Source: Fibrobacter sp. (GTDB lineage Bacteria > Fibrobacterota > Fibrobacteria > Fibrobacterales > Fibrobacteraceae). Taken from it: a DNA stretch of 64,000 nucleotides. The position numbers were made by a program, and so were the translations under genes. Positions 52,101 to 61,284 of the stretch are shown here, in pieces. A model generated the notes under the pieces. The model saw only the letters and a list, made by a program, of their open reading frames with translations. It was not told the DNA's origin and searched no databases. Where the stretch lies: the NCBI GenBank assembly GCA_017550445.1, contig JAFZOV010000046.1, forward strand, positions 1-64,000. The letters run 5' to 3'. Positions within the stretch are counted from its first letter, which is position 1, and each line of letters opens with the position of its first letter.

Positions 52101-52533
52101 ACGCCACAAAAAGTTCATCATGAATCCAGTTATCACGAATCAGTTTTTCAATCAAATCCGCAACGGCATTTTCATCGACCATTTGCTGTTCAAACGGAAC
52201 GTCCGCCTCATACGCAAACTCAGCAGAGACCTTCTCACAAAAAGAATGGATTGTCCCAATCGGCGCACTATGGATATCGCGGAGCGCCTGCTGCAACATC
52301 GCGTTTCCCGGATGTTCCAAGGATTTATCCTCTATGATTTTTCGGATTCGGTCCTTGAGTTCACCCGCCGCCTTTTCGGTGTAGGTCACAATCAAAATCT
52401 GGTCCAGCGTAAGACCACTCAACACCAACTTTGCAACGACCTGCTGAATCGTATAGGTTTTACCCGTTCCTGCCGAAGCTGCAATGAACAGATTCTCGCC
52501 TTCCTTAAACTCATTGATGTCGAAATTATTCAT
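49117..52533 (-). CDS. recB: Exodeoxyribonuclease V subunit beta (RecB helicase-nuclease)
   Basis: A 1,138-residue SF1A helicase with nuclease. Walker A is AASAGTGKTYTIQQV near residue 22, DEFQDTN is motif II (near ~350), VVGDPKQSIYSFQGAD motif III, and TIHASKGLEYPIV motif V. The C-terminal nuclease reads GFMDLLFERNGRYCILDWKSDY with the catalytic D-x(n)-D-x-K. The start at 52533 (MNNFDINEF) overlaps the recC stop by 8 bases (ATGAATAA), the same overlap seen in the FISUMP pair. The overlaps suggest fixed stoichiometry of RecC, RecB and RecD. Confidence 0.94.
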   Translation of the reverse strand: MNNFDINEFKEGENLFIAASAGTGKTYTIQQVVAKLVLSGLTLDQILIVTYTEKAAGELKDRIRKIIEDKSLEHPGNAMLQQALRDIHSAPIGTIHSFCEKVSAEFAYEADVPFEQQMVDENAVADLIEKLIRDNWIHDELFVAYVKGGGSVERLSLLLQKSIQTYIPETVVFPPDSDVIVGGDKLTFSELSEINEAKNYEDLLLTDTFAAAVHVLEGCFDQPVTKSKTAKDFIKVLKEWRKGKNLYNGNTFRIKVENPQSEFEQALQIIVDFKNLLDPKKGIDAFLSQKCLFTYIPKLYREWEKEKRVKKIQSFNDMIRNVRNAVMVENSPLIHSLRQKYRYAIIDEFQDTNALQWDIFKKIFVEANDGLHHILVVGDPKQSIYSFQGADLNVYEKAISEIGLGKALATNWRSSDVMIKACNKLFETSPDFDFEFLPSNCPPSPKPDAEYKGEPVKPFWISEEDVEPKEYAEIVVNNIIDFCTFEDGKTRLRIPDKETHSLRNVKFSDFAILARTRSELEHVEYKLRKVGLPFLRYKDDNLFKSRECAEWSALLKAIDVEDYSERNRNYLYAALLTDFFGRNLDYINATKSAEISVDEISTFVKWHALAESRRWAELQESIYAEAPNMRELYQPENLQSLNKIRQIGDYIVEYLYTTNSSLEEMIRHLDGLVTDSEEALKDSSIVAKGTDLDVIQTMTIHASKGLEYPIVISVAGERGHAGSSGPYLVHLEDESRRLLSFDDDSKELSKHETEEEWRRLFYVAFTRATHMLVMPRFAKTTVNAKGDVRERKKELTWLSKTMDNFCLDSENQALYYERLVDKPIENLKRRVSQILASMGSAEKESGLMDAQKLAEKMAAWNVWNRYPHSTSYSQIAHGAQEQETDEGRLQKDEGDGTVRVVKNADTYPRGAELGNALHKIFELVDFQEIGQMDLQTAKDNAAFKDLIVSSFLHESLDIDAHPDWIDTTAEFVWNTLNANLNVVEGNVKKPETFSLNEIAHESRRSEMLFFMDLKSAHEREVMNLYCKGFMDLLFERNGRYCILDWKSDYIETYDESAMKNQMLLRRYNVQQVLYSYVLIRWLKSFYPQMSESEIFENYFGGIYYVFFRGCRAGESCGIVTSTFESFEELEKLYKGIVD

Positions 52534-55500
52534 TTTCGTCACTCCAAATGGGCGCAAGAAGGCTTGTCTGTTCCTTAATCGCAGTAGTCCATTCTTCCTT
52601 GAAATTGTCTATCGAGAATCCCGAAAATTTTTCTGGTGCAAAAAGTTTCTTCCCGTCAAAATATTCCCACGGACCATTCTGGCACGTAAGCTTGTAGCGG
52701 TAATCCGCAAAAGTCATAATCAGTTTATCCGAGAACAACTGCACCGGAGCGCACTTCGCGTATTTTTTGACGTAGGCACGGTCAAACATTTGCTTAAGCA
52801 AGGACGAAGCTGTTTCCGGTTCTATCTCAAACGACTTTTCCTGTGGCGAATCGTTAGCGCTCAGGTATATTCTAAGGTGGAACGTTTCCGCAATTTCTTT
52901 CGTATTACTCGACGCCGCAATCAAAAGTGCATCAAGGTACATCTTGATAAAATCAAGGACCGTTCCGGCATTTTTCTTTACCGTAAAAAGAAGATGCTCA
53001 TGCTCATCAAGCTGGGTGTACCAATCTAGAGTGGTCATGAGCGTCCACAAATGCCCCGCATTATTCAGGACCGTTTCACGCTTTTCCTGATAGGTTGCAG
53101 GAATCAGGAAATCGCCCGCCTGTATTTTCTGCGCAATATCTGCAGCCATGTCATTGTATTTCTGCTGAACAATCTCGCCAAAAATACCATTCGGAAATTT
53201 TCTTCTTAAAATCCATTCCTGTTCCGTCTTCGTATATCCACTAAAGTCCTCGCTTAAAATGGAATGGACATATTCCCTGAGCAACTTGGACTTGTCATAC
53301 GCCTTCAAGTCAATCGGCTCAAAAAGCTCCTTTTCGGGATTATCTTCGAGAGAAGGCAAACGCACAGATTTCGCAAGTTGAAAGCGGAACGGGTCTTCAA
53401 AGAACTGTTTCAGTTCCCGCGTAGTCACCTTATCAGGAAGTACGGACTTTTCGGGTTCTTGGATTTTTTTCGGCTGATTTTCAACAGTATCAAGATAAAG
53501 GCTCATCCTGTTTCGCAAGGCGCGTTGCGTAAACAAATCATCCGGTTTACGGGTCTCGTCCAACGGAATTTTCTTTTCGTCAAACGCATGCGCGCCAGGC
53601 ACCTTCGAAGAGGCGATAAAGAACTGCAAATCGCGCACCACCGAAGCCGGGAATAGTTCCTCATCTTTCTGCAAGTTCCTATTGATGTAGCTGATATGGA
53701 ATCCGTCCGCAGCACTCATCAACTGGCACAGGAACGTATAGCAGTTGCGGTCGATTACGGAATCATCACCAGGCCAACGTTTCGCCTGCGTGCGCAAATC
53801 CATCGTATTCTGCTTTTTGCGGCCAGGGAATACGCTCGCGTTCGCGCCAATGAAAAAGATATGCCTTGCAGGAATCGTACGGTTGACCGAAAATTTCATG
53901 AAGGTTAGTCCACCGCTAAATAAACGGTTATTGCCTCCGCGCGTATTCTTGCAAGCACACTGGATTGTCTGCTGTACAATTTTCCAAGAAATATATTCCG
54001 CACCCGCGTCGAACTGAATATTCAGCAAGTCAATCGCATTCTGGATTTTGTACCAGATATTCTTTTCATTCACAAAGCCATCTTCATTCGCTGGAATAGA
54101 GACCCAGTACGAAAGCATTTTTTCGAGCTGCTGAATGCTATTCTTTTCACTTACGTCGAGCCCCTCGCGAGCAAAGGCAATCCACTTGCGCAATCCGTCA
54201 ATACAGTCAATGAACTTCTGCACTGAATCCGTATTTCCCGATTCGATATCCGAGTATGGCACATATCCATCATTTTCGAAACGGAACGGACTTGCACTCA
54301 CCTGCGACAGCAATAGTTGATTTACGCAATGCTCCCAGTCATCTTCGCGGATTTTGCCGCCATGACGGAATACGTTCATGTTTACAATCCACTGTTCCCA
54401 AGCCGTAATATAGTCTGGATTGATGGAAAGCGACGCCTGAACCACGGGATTTTTCACGAGGCTAAAGAACGCGGGTCTCGAAATATAGCCTTGCTGGTGA
54501 ATTTCAAACAAGTTTTCTACAGCATTTTCAATCAGCGTATCTTTTTCAGGGTAATCCGTAATGGTAAACGAAATGTAGAAAGGGGAATCCTTTTTCGCCG
54601 CATTGAAAACCTGTTCGATAGGCGTCCTGTACTGATCCAAATTCGGGGACACCACAATCATTTCATCAAGTCGAATCCCATCTTGCAAAAGATGACACAC
54701 TTCGGTATGGAGAGCTTCTATTTCACGTAATGCAGACGGAGCGGCCGTCAAGGTAAGCGAGCGGTCTGCAGCAAAATCCGCATTTTCCACCCCGTTTTCC
54801 GATTCAAATTCATTCTTACGATGCGCCACCAAGTACTGCACCTGATGCAGCAGCGAATCGGGGCTAAAATCGGCATCCTTAAAATCAAAGGTATAGTCAC
54901 TGGAAAGGCACCAAAGCCTTATGTTTTCGCGGCCAGTCCGTCCCCAATTTTTCAGCAGCAGATTTTCATTTTCGTCCAGGTTTTGTTCAGCATCGTCATT
55001 TGTCGCCTGGGGCAATGCGATTCCAGCAGGCGCATTGGCCCTATTCCAACGCCTTACGGGCTTGACATCCACATCTTCCCAAAATTCCATACACGGATTC
55101 TGGATATAGGCGTAAACTTCTTTTTGACTAGCAAGCTGCTGCAAAATAACACGGTAAAACTGACCCATTCCCGAAAGGCCGAAAATAAAGATGGGGGCCT
55201 TGCAATCAAAATCATCCTTGCTCAGCGAGAACAAATAAGGCAATGTCAAAAATTCAGTTTTATGCCCCGAGCGCGCTACAGTCGCCTTAAAAGTCCTGGT
55301 CAGCAGAGAATCGTTGCCATCGTTATGGAACAACTTCGCATAAATAAAGCGTTGCCACTTCTCCTTGGGAGCGGGCCTATCCTTAGTCGAGAAAAAGTCG
55401 CGCAACTCCCCCTGCTTCCAGTAGGCGAGCAAACCCTCGTAATGGTCACTTTGCAAAGGCGAAATAAAGTCACCCGGTCGACTCGTTTCGTATTCCAGGA

Positions 55501-55909
55501 AAAGACCAGCCAATGTATTTGCAAAGTCAAACAACTTCGCATCATCCATCTCACCAGTTTCAGAAGCCAAATACGATTGAATTTCCTTAAGATTCTTTAC
55601 ATCTTGCAGCAAAGCGTCCCCTTTAAGGTACGCAATCAATACATTTCGCAAAATATCGGCCGAAATTTTCTGCTTCGAGGCATTTCCATGCGAAAGCGTA
55701 CGGAAAAGGAACTTGTCTATCGTCGTGATTTCAAGATTCGCTACCACGCCCTTCTTTTGTACCCAACGCAAACGGAACCATTGTTCCAATTTCGGATCCG
55801 GAAAAATGACAACGGGAGCCTCGAACGGATTCTTCCAACACCGGGAAATCTCGTCAATCATTTCGTCGGCAAGATTCTTAAGATTCAATGCAAAATTCAG
55901 GTGCAGCAT
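52526..55909 (-). CDS. recC: Exodeoxyribonuclease V subunit gamma (RecC)
   Basis: A 1,127-residue RecC-like protein with an inactive UvrD-like helicase fold: the start LADEMIDEISRCWKNPFEAPVVIFPDPKLEQWFRLR and the middle FIFGLSGMGQFYRVILQQLA are typical, and the final ~200 residues form the inactivated nuclease-like domain. RecC recognises Chi and holds the complex together; Chi in this organism is unknown. It starts the recC-recB-recD set, 74 bases after the dGTPase gene. A TTGACA-like word lies upstream, but its -10 is unclear. Confidence 0.9.
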   Translation of the reverse strand: MLHLNFALNLKNLADEMIDEISRCWKNPFEAPVVIFPDPKLEQWFRLRWVQKKGVVANLEITTIDKFLFRTLSHGNASKQKISADILRNVLIAYLKGDALLQDVKNLKEIQSYLASETGEMDDAKLFDFANTLAGLFLEYETSRPGDFISPLQSDHYEGLLAYWKQGELRDFFSTKDRPAPKEKWQRFIYAKLFHNDGNDSLLTRTFKATVARSGHKTEFLTLPYLFSLSKDDFDCKAPIFIFGLSGMGQFYRVILQQLASQKEVYAYIQNPCMEFWEDVDVKPVRRWNRANAPAGIALPQATNDDAEQNLDENENLLLKNWGRTGRENIRLWCLSSDYTFDFKDADFSPDSLLHQVQYLVAHRKNEFESENGVENADFAADRSLTLTAAPSALREIEALHTEVCHLLQDGIRLDEMIVVSPNLDQYRTPIEQVFNAAKKDSPFYISFTITDYPEKDTLIENAVENLFEIHQQGYISRPAFFSLVKNPVVQASLSINPDYITAWEQWIVNMNVFRHGGKIREDDWEHCVNQLLLSQVSASPFRFENDGYVPYSDIESGNTDSVQKFIDCIDGLRKWIAFAREGLDVSEKNSIQQLEKMLSYWVSIPANEDGFVNEKNIWYKIQNAIDLLNIQFDAGAEYISWKIVQQTIQCACKNTRGGNNRLFSGGLTFMKFSVNRTIPARHIFFIGANASVFPGRKKQNTMDLRTQAKRWPGDDSVIDRNCYTFLCQLMSAADGFHISYINRNLQKDEELFPASVVRDLQFFIASSKVPGAHAFDEKKIPLDETRKPDDLFTQRALRNRMSLYLDTVENQPKKIQEPEKSVLPDKVTTRELKQFFEDPFRFQLAKSVRLPSLEDNPEKELFEPIDLKAYDKSKLLREYVHSILSEDFSGYTKTEQEWILRRKFPNGIFGEIVQQKYNDMAADIAQKIQAGDFLIPATYQEKRETVLNNAGHLWTLMTTLDWYTQLDEHEHLLFTVKKNAGTVLDFIKMYLDALLIAASSNTKEIAETFHLRIYLSANDSPQEKSFEIEPETASSLLKQMFDRAYVKKYAKCAPVQLFSDKLIMTFADYRYKLTCQNGPWEYFDGKKLFAPEKFSGFSIDNFKEEWTTAIKEQTSLLAPIWSDENE

Positions 55910-55983
55910 AGCAGTTTAAAGTCGAAAATTCTTCCATGACACAATATACATTTGTTCCGTTGTCAAAAGATGACACCTTGAAA

Positions 55984-57153
55984 TTATTCAGCAAAATTTA
56001 TCCCAAACGACTTGGGAATCACGATTTCTTTATAGGCGTTCATCAAGTAGTCATCCGTCATTCCGGAAACGTAATCAGCAACGACGCGCGCCTTTGATGT
56101 TGCGGTCTTGTACTCGTCACGCATCGTTTCAAACCAGTGCTTAATTCCGGTTACCTTTTTACCGGATTCCAGTTCTTCGAGGCATTCTTCCAGAACAGTC
56201 TCAAACATCGCCTTGATTTTGCCGTCTTGCGATGACTTTTTCGGATTCAGATAAATGTTCTTGTAGTTCCAATCTTTCAGGCGGTTAAGCGCATCAAAGA
56301 CATCCGCCGAGAATGTCAGCGTTTCTTTATCGATGCTATTGTTCACAAGGTCGGTAATAAGCGTGTTGACAATCTCTTTGTTGTTATTGCCGAGAATTTC
56401 CGTAACCTCGCGGGGGAGGTCATCACGCTTAACCAATTTCAAGATGATGGCATCTTCGATGTCGCGGCCAATGTAGGCAATCACATCCGAAATACGCATC
56501 ACGCAGCCTTCGAGCGTCATCGGGACCATGTTTTTCGACTTCAGTGTGCCTGTCAAACTGTTGCGATATTCTGCCAGCAACTTTTCTGGAGTCTTGCTTT
56601 TGTCGCAGCCGTATTCGTTTTTCAGAATTTCGCCGTTGTGGCAAATAATTCCATCAAGCACTTGTGCGGTCAAGTTCAAGCCCTTGCCGTACGCTTCAAG
56701 GTCATGGAACAAGCGGAAACTCTGCACGTTATGTTCAAAAATTCCGGCACCTTGGCTTTCCAAAAATGCCGACAGAATGCGCTCGCCATCGTAACCAAAA
56801 GGCGTGTGGCCCACATCGTGCCCCAACGAAATCGCCTCAATCAAATCTTCATTCAGATTTAGGAAACGCCCAATCGTACGTGCAATCTTTGAAACCAGTT
56901 GCACATGCAACACGCGGTGTGTAATATGATCGTTCTCGACCAAATAAAAAACTTGCGTCTTGTCAATGTAGCGGCTGTAGCAATAGGAATGGATAATCTT
57001 GTCCGAATCGTGAAAAAAGTTCGGGCGAACATCTTCCGATGCCTCGCGAAAACGAACCGCTGCAGCAGACCTGCAAGCATACGGTGCAAGCGAATTTTCC
57101 TTCGCATTCAAACGAGCCTTAATACGGTCTTTCGTTTCAGCATTCCATTGCAT
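55984..57153 (-). CDS. dgt: dGTPase-like HD-domain triphosphohydrolase
   Basis: A 389-residue HD-domain protein with HRVLHVQLVSKIARTIGRFLNL and AISLGHDVGHTPFGYDGERIL, the H...HD...D core of dGTP triphosphohydrolases; the N-terminal SAAAVRFREA also fits. It hydrolyses dGTP (or another dNTP) to nucleoside and triphosphate. Members of this family are known from experimental work to protect bacteria against phage by depleting dNTPs. Here its ATG is 3 bases after the stop of a WYL regulator and its end lies 74 bases before recC. The symbol is a family-level assignment. Confidence 0.85.
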   Translation of the reverse strand: MQWNAETKDRIKARLNAKENSLAPYACRSAAAVRFREASEDVRPNFFHDSDKIIHSYCYSRYIDKTQVFYLVENDHITHRVLHVQLVSKIARTIGRFLNLNEDLIEAISLGHDVGHTPFGYDGERILSAFLESQGAGIFEHNVQSFRLFHDLEAYGKGLNLTAQVLDGIICHNGEILKNEYGCDKSKTPEKLLAEYRNSLTGTLKSKNMVPMTLEGCVMRISDVIAYIGRDIEDAIILKLVKRDDLPREVTEILGNNNKEIVNTLITDLVNNSIDKETLTFSADVFDALNRLKDWNYKNIYLNPKKSSQDGKIKAMFETVLEECLEELESGKKVTGIKHWFETMRDEYKTATSKARVVADYVSGMTDDYLMNAYKEIVIPKSFGINFAE

Positions 57154-57156
57154 AAG

Positions 57157-58170
57157 CTACCCGTAAATATTCTTGAGATAATCGGCAAAATCGCTCAGCT
57201 TTTTGCGCAGAGAAACCGGCTTGATAACACGCGCAATATCCGAGAAAGACACAACCCAGTTAAACAGCATCTGATTATTTTCCGCTTTCAGATTCACAAT
57301 AATTTTATCACCGCGCCCTTCGTTAATACGCATAGATCTATTGAACGGATTTTCTTGCAGGAACAGTTTTGCACGGCGTTCAAATTCAATTTCAACATCT
57401 TGGAGTTTGGGTTCTTGGCCGCTCATGAACGCAGCGCCCGACACAACCTGCCTGCGCATTTTATCCACTATCTTCGGATTCTCGACAAATGTTTCCTTAG
57501 AAAGCTTTACACTCTTAATTCTGCGGAACTTGAGTGTGTAAGTAGAATCTTTCATTTTCTCCGATTCGCACCCCACATATAGATCATTTTCATACACAAT
57601 AATCATCAGCGGAATGCGTTTCGATTTTTTGCAAGAAGATTCAGTAATGTATTCCACCTCAATTTTGCGGCGATCATGTATCGCCTGCAAAATCACACGG
57701 ATTTTTTCGCTAGAATCTTCCTCGAAATCCAGCGGCGTACCCATAAAAAGAATCTTGCTGTTCAGCTCTTCGCCGAGTTGGCGAATCGACTTCTTTTCGC
57801 GAGCCGGGAGACTGTTTTCGATTCGTTCTAACAGTTGCGTAATGATTTCGCTCGTCGCCGGGTAAATATTTGCGATGCGGCGCAAGAATACAAAATGCAA
57901 CATGGTATTCTCAAAATTCGGGAACAGCAGTCTATCCGCATTCTGTAATGCTGAACTATAGTAAAATGTACGGCCAACGTTTTCCTGTTGAATGTAACGA
58001 CCTGCATCCATCTCCGACAAAAACCGCATATCGCGTTGCACGTTGCGACGTTCACTTTCAGGAATATCGAGTGATTCCATCAAGTCTGTTACAGTGTATT
58101 TCTTTGTCGGATTAGAAATCACTTGCGCAAAAAGTTGCACGGTCCGTTCGCCACGAGTCATATCTGCCAT
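57157..58170 (-). CDS. WYL-domain transcription regulator
   Basis: A 337-residue regulator: an N-terminal winged helix (YTVTDLMESLDIPESERRNVQRDMRFLSE), a WYL domain in the middle (residues ~165-235, IHDRRKIEVEYITESSCKKSKRIPLMIIVYENDLYVGCES), and a C-terminal WCX-like extension. WYL proteins bind nucleic acid or nucleotide ligands and often repress defence systems. It is 3 bases upstream of the dGTPase gene, so it probably controls that operon and perhaps the neighbouring nuclease genes. It begins after a 106-base gap that can hold its own promoter. Confidence 0.87.
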   Translation of the reverse strand: MADMTRGERTVQLFAQVISNPTKKYTVTDLMESLDIPESERRNVQRDMRFLSEMDAGRYIQQENVGRTFYYSSALQNADRLLFPNFENTMLHFVFLRRIANIYPATSEIITQLLERIENSLPAREKKSIRQLGEELNSKILFMGTPLDFEEDSSEKIRVILQAIHDRRKIEVEYITESSCKKSKRIPLMIIVYENDLYVGCESEKMKDSTYTLKFRRIKSVKLSKETFVENPKIVDKMRRQVVSGAAFMSGQEPKLQDVEIEFERRAKLFLQENPFNRSMRINEGRGDKIIVNLKAENNQMLFNWVVSFSDIARVIKPVSLRKKLSDFADYLKNIYG

Positions 58171-58276
58171 AGAAAACCTCTATGCAGTAATATATATAAA
58201 TATGATTTACAAGGAAGAAATCTTTTCGATAAAAAGATGAAGAAACAATCGTCAAAAGGTTTCGAAAAATAATATG

Positions 58277-60472
58277 CTATTTTATTTCGTGGTTGAAATA
58301 CTCCCATACGAGAACCATTGCCATCGTATCTAGTTCGCAGTACTTAAGAAGACCTTCGCGCAACGCTTTATATTTTAGGGCATCAGGCGAGATGTTTTTC
58401 ACATCTAAAGTATTCTCCCAATCTTTATTCGGATCAAGCGCTTGAAAACTGCGGAACAGAACCAACGGCAATCCGCCATTGTTAATTTGCGTATCTCCAT
58501 CAGCATCCATTTCGTCAGCATTATTCTTTTTTAAGTAAGCCCATAGGTCTTCTTGGCTTATATTGTTATTTTGGGCAATTTCTTCGACTAACGACTTTTC
58601 AATGTCCTGGAGTTGAGGTAAAATTTTATACGGATTCTTTACCCCACCTTGTTCATCTTTGATAATAAGGGCAAATGGATGATCTCCAGTATAATTCTTG
58701 CTTTTGATTTCGCTTCCATAAATGGGCTTGCCGTATTTTTCTTGCAAGTAAGTGCCGCTATTCAATATTGCCGGAAGCACGACCTTAATTGAATTGGAGC
58801 CCTTCATTATTGGATGCCAATAAAACCGTTTTACGATTTCGCAAAGGTCTATCATGCAGCGAATTCCTCTGCGGGCAGGAATTCCAGCCTTTCTATCTTC
58901 ATTTTCGTAGGTTATACTTTCTATAAACTCAATCAATTCATCTTTATCCGATTCGTTTGAAGCAAGAAGCTGAACGCGAATAGCGTTCAAAATTGTGTTT
59001 TCGTGCGTTGCGTAACGGAAAACAGAGCCTTCATCATTTTCCAGCTGTCTTTTTAACTCGCGAATAAAATCAAAGTTCGGGAATACGCTAGGGCGAGTTT
59101 CCAGAAATTGCCCTGCATGCTCAATTCGTCCATCTTCATAGATTATATGGTGCGAAAACTGAAACGCCACTTGTTCGTACGGTCGCATATTTCTGAAATA
59201 CGGAAGCGCAGAAGCAGTCGTTTCAAAATCAATCATATGGAGAGGGAATTTCCAAGTTGCCATTTCGGTGCGGAGTTCATCTCGCATAATAAAGGCATCG
59301 GCTTTACCAGATTTCACACCATTAATTTGAATCCATTTACGTTCGCAATGATCCAATCCGCTCTCAGGGCGCGTTCGAGCTTGTGCCGGTACGTCGCGAT
59401 CAGTAAGGTCATCTATGAAAAACTTTCCGTTTGAGACCCATTCATTTTTACGGCCACCGAGATATGCGCCCCACAAATCTTTTATAAAATGCCGTGCTTC
59501 TTTGATTCTGCCCAATTCATCAAAATCGGCATCTTGAAGTTTCGCTGTATTTCGCCAACATTCTTTAAAGCCGCTCTTTAAACCTTTCGCCTTGCCTTCG
59601 TCGGAAAGCGCAAACGGGCAACCAAAACATTTTGCTCCTAGATTGCAGAAGGTGCGCGTGTTATTCACGTAATTCAGGGATTCCGCTTCAATAAACGGAA
59701 CAAATTTCATCCCGGTGCCTAGCACCGATTCCTGTTCAGCAGTTTTCCCATCTATAACCTTTTGACATTCGTCATCAACGGGAAATGCGACAAGAATGTG
59801 TTCATGGGAATTTTGCAGTAATTCTTTGGCACCGGGAACAGCTTCTGCGTACGCTCTTTTTTCGCCATCTTGGCAAACTTCTTTCTTGACCCGAAAAAGA
59901 CCGTTCAGTCCCTGAATGGTGTTAACCTTACTCTTATCCGGCATCATCAGGAATGCATGTACCTTGAATTTTTCGCCCGGATAATCAACTTTTAGCGCAT
60001 TTTCGACCACCCACTTTTGAAAGGCGACATCGTAGAGATAATCTCGAATTTCTCTATTGACCGTTTCCTTGTTATTTATAAAAACATCTGTTTCAGAATT
60101 CCAACTCTTTGCCTTAACTTCGATAAGATTGACAACATTTCCTTTCTTTTGCACAACATCGGCTCGGACAAAACAGTTTCCAAACCTGAATGCGGCCTCG
60201 GCAACATTCACATTTTCTTGTTCAAAAAGTTCTCGAGTACGCTTCAAGGGTATGTCGTAGCCTGTGCAGTTTTCCAAATCATTTTCAGGAGGAACCTCGC
60301 CATAAATCTTAGCAAGTTCACCGACCTGAAAGCCACCTTCTGCCAATGATTTCAAAAAATCATCGGAGGCAGATAGGTTCTCGTAAACATCAGAATTTCT
60401 GTAGTAGTACGCCTGTGTGCGACAATGCGTAGCGATCTTGAATGCTGATTTGGTAAAGAGCTTTTCAGACAT
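58277..60472 (-). CDS. DUF2779-like fusion: Cas4-type Fe-S nuclease and DEDD exonuclease
   Basis: A 731-residue protein with two nuclease halves. Residues ~1-310 resemble Cas4/RecB-type PD-(D/E)XK nucleases with an Fe-S cluster: Cys17 (KIATHCRTQAYYY) near the start, the active-site Asp in CFVRADVV, IEVKAKS, and the C-terminal cysteines CNLGAKCFGC plus a later Cys in FKECW. Residues ~400-731 hold a DEDD-type 3'-5' exonuclease/RNase H-like fold with HMIDFETTASALPYF, RYATHENTILNAI and CELDTMAMVLVWEYF. The layout matches the DUF2779 family. Neither activity is tested; the protein is probably a DNA- or RNA-processing enzyme and may be a defence component. It follows the next gene by 67 bases. Confidence 0.75.
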   Translation of the reverse strand: MSEKLFTKSAFKIATHCRTQAYYYRNSDVYENLSASDDFLKSLAEGGFQVGELAKIYGEVPPENDLENCTGYDIPLKRTRELFEQENVNVAEAAFRFGNCFVRADVVQKKGNVVNLIEVKAKSWNSETDVFINNKETVNREIRDYLYDVAFQKWVVENALKVDYPGEKFKVHAFLMMPDKSKVNTIQGLNGLFRVKKEVCQDGEKRAYAEAVPGAKELLQNSHEHILVAFPVDDECQKVIDGKTAEQESVLGTGMKFVPFIEAESLNYVNNTRTFCNLGAKCFGCPFALSDEGKAKGLKSGFKECWRNTAKLQDADFDELGRIKEARHFIKDLWGAYLGGRKNEWVSNGKFFIDDLTDRDVPAQARTRPESGLDHCERKWIQINGVKSGKADAFIMRDELRTEMATWKFPLHMIDFETTASALPYFRNMRPYEQVAFQFSHHIIYEDGRIEHAGQFLETRPSVFPNFDFIRELKRQLENDEGSVFRYATHENTILNAIRVQLLASNESDKDELIEFIESITYENEDRKAGIPARRGIRCMIDLCEIVKRFYWHPIMKGSNSIKVVLPAILNSGTYLQEKYGKPIYGSEIKSKNYTGDHPFALIIKDEQGGVKNPYKILPQLQDIEKSLVEEIAQNNNISQEDLWAYLKKNNADEMDADGDTQINNGGLPLVLFRSFQALDPNKDWENTLDVKNISPDALKYKALREGLLKYCELDTMAMVLVWEYFNHEIK

Positions 60473-60539
60473 TATTTCGCCTCAAGAAGATTGTATCAAG
60501 ACTTTTAGTGAATATAAAAAAGAATCCTTCTTGTAAAGG

Positions 60540-61142
60540 TTAGATTCCCCTTTCTGCCAACATATTCTTCAATTCTTCGAGTTTTCGTGGTAGGAAATCT
60601 TCCAGGCACTTCTTCTGCTTGGCAAAAATCTTGCCAATCGCATCTTCGAGCATCAGCGGTTCCATCAACATCACATCGCTTTGGGCATCGTCACCAAGTT
60701 TGACAAGTTCCCTTTGCGAGCTTTCATCAAACTCACGCCAAATCGACGGCCGATAGAACATATCAGCAATACAAGTCAAGGCGAATTTCTCGGGATCTTG
60801 CAGCCCCCATTCTCGCTTACTTTTCTCTTGCTCGTATTTTTCTACACTCCACGCCGAAACAATTTCAATCATCCGCTCGTAAGCGGCAATGGCGCGGGCG
60901 CACTTATCAGCGGCAACCTGTTCCGATGTCGCCAACTTTTCAGCAACTCCCGACGGGAAAGCCTTTTCAGCCGGCGCCGTAGCCGGGTCAAAGTTAGAGT
61001 CTTCGAGTTCAAACGTCCAGCCGATAGAATCCAGCAGGTATCCGTAAAACTCGCGGACATAATTGTAGTAGCGGAAAGCTTTCTCTAATTCTGTCGCCGC
61101 GTTCACAGCAAAATTGATTGTGACATTTTTTGCTCCTGTCAT
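60540..61142 (-). CDS. Protein of unknown function
   Basis: A 200-residue, mostly helical and acidic protein, beginning TGAKNVTINFAVNAATELEKAFRYYNYVREFYGYLLDSIGW with Tyr/Phe-rich helices and ending in charged helices (KQKKCLEDFLPRKLEELKNML). There is no signal peptide or TM segment and no family is recognised. It lies between a 51-bp palindromic repeat and the DUF2779-like gene, 67 bases before the latter on the same strand, so they may be expressed together. Confidence 0.6.
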   Translation of the reverse strand: MTGAKNVTINFAVNAATELEKAFRYYNYVREFYGYLLDSIGWTFELEDSNFDPATAPAEKAFPSGVAEKLATSEQVAADKCARAIAAYERMIEIVSAWSVEKYEQEKSKREWGLQDPEKFALTCIADMFYRPSIWREFDESSQRELVKLGDDAQSDVMLMEPLMLEDAIGKIFAKQKKCLEDFLPRKLEELKNMLAERGI

Positions 61143-61284
61143 ATACTATCCTCTTTTTTCAATAAAGATAGTTACGCTATGCGACAACTGATGACGCTTA
61201 TAGGATGTTAGGCTCAGCCAGATTTCCCGGAAATCTATGAATGCCTGAAACTTATATTTATCCAAAAGTTCAAAATTTTTACAC

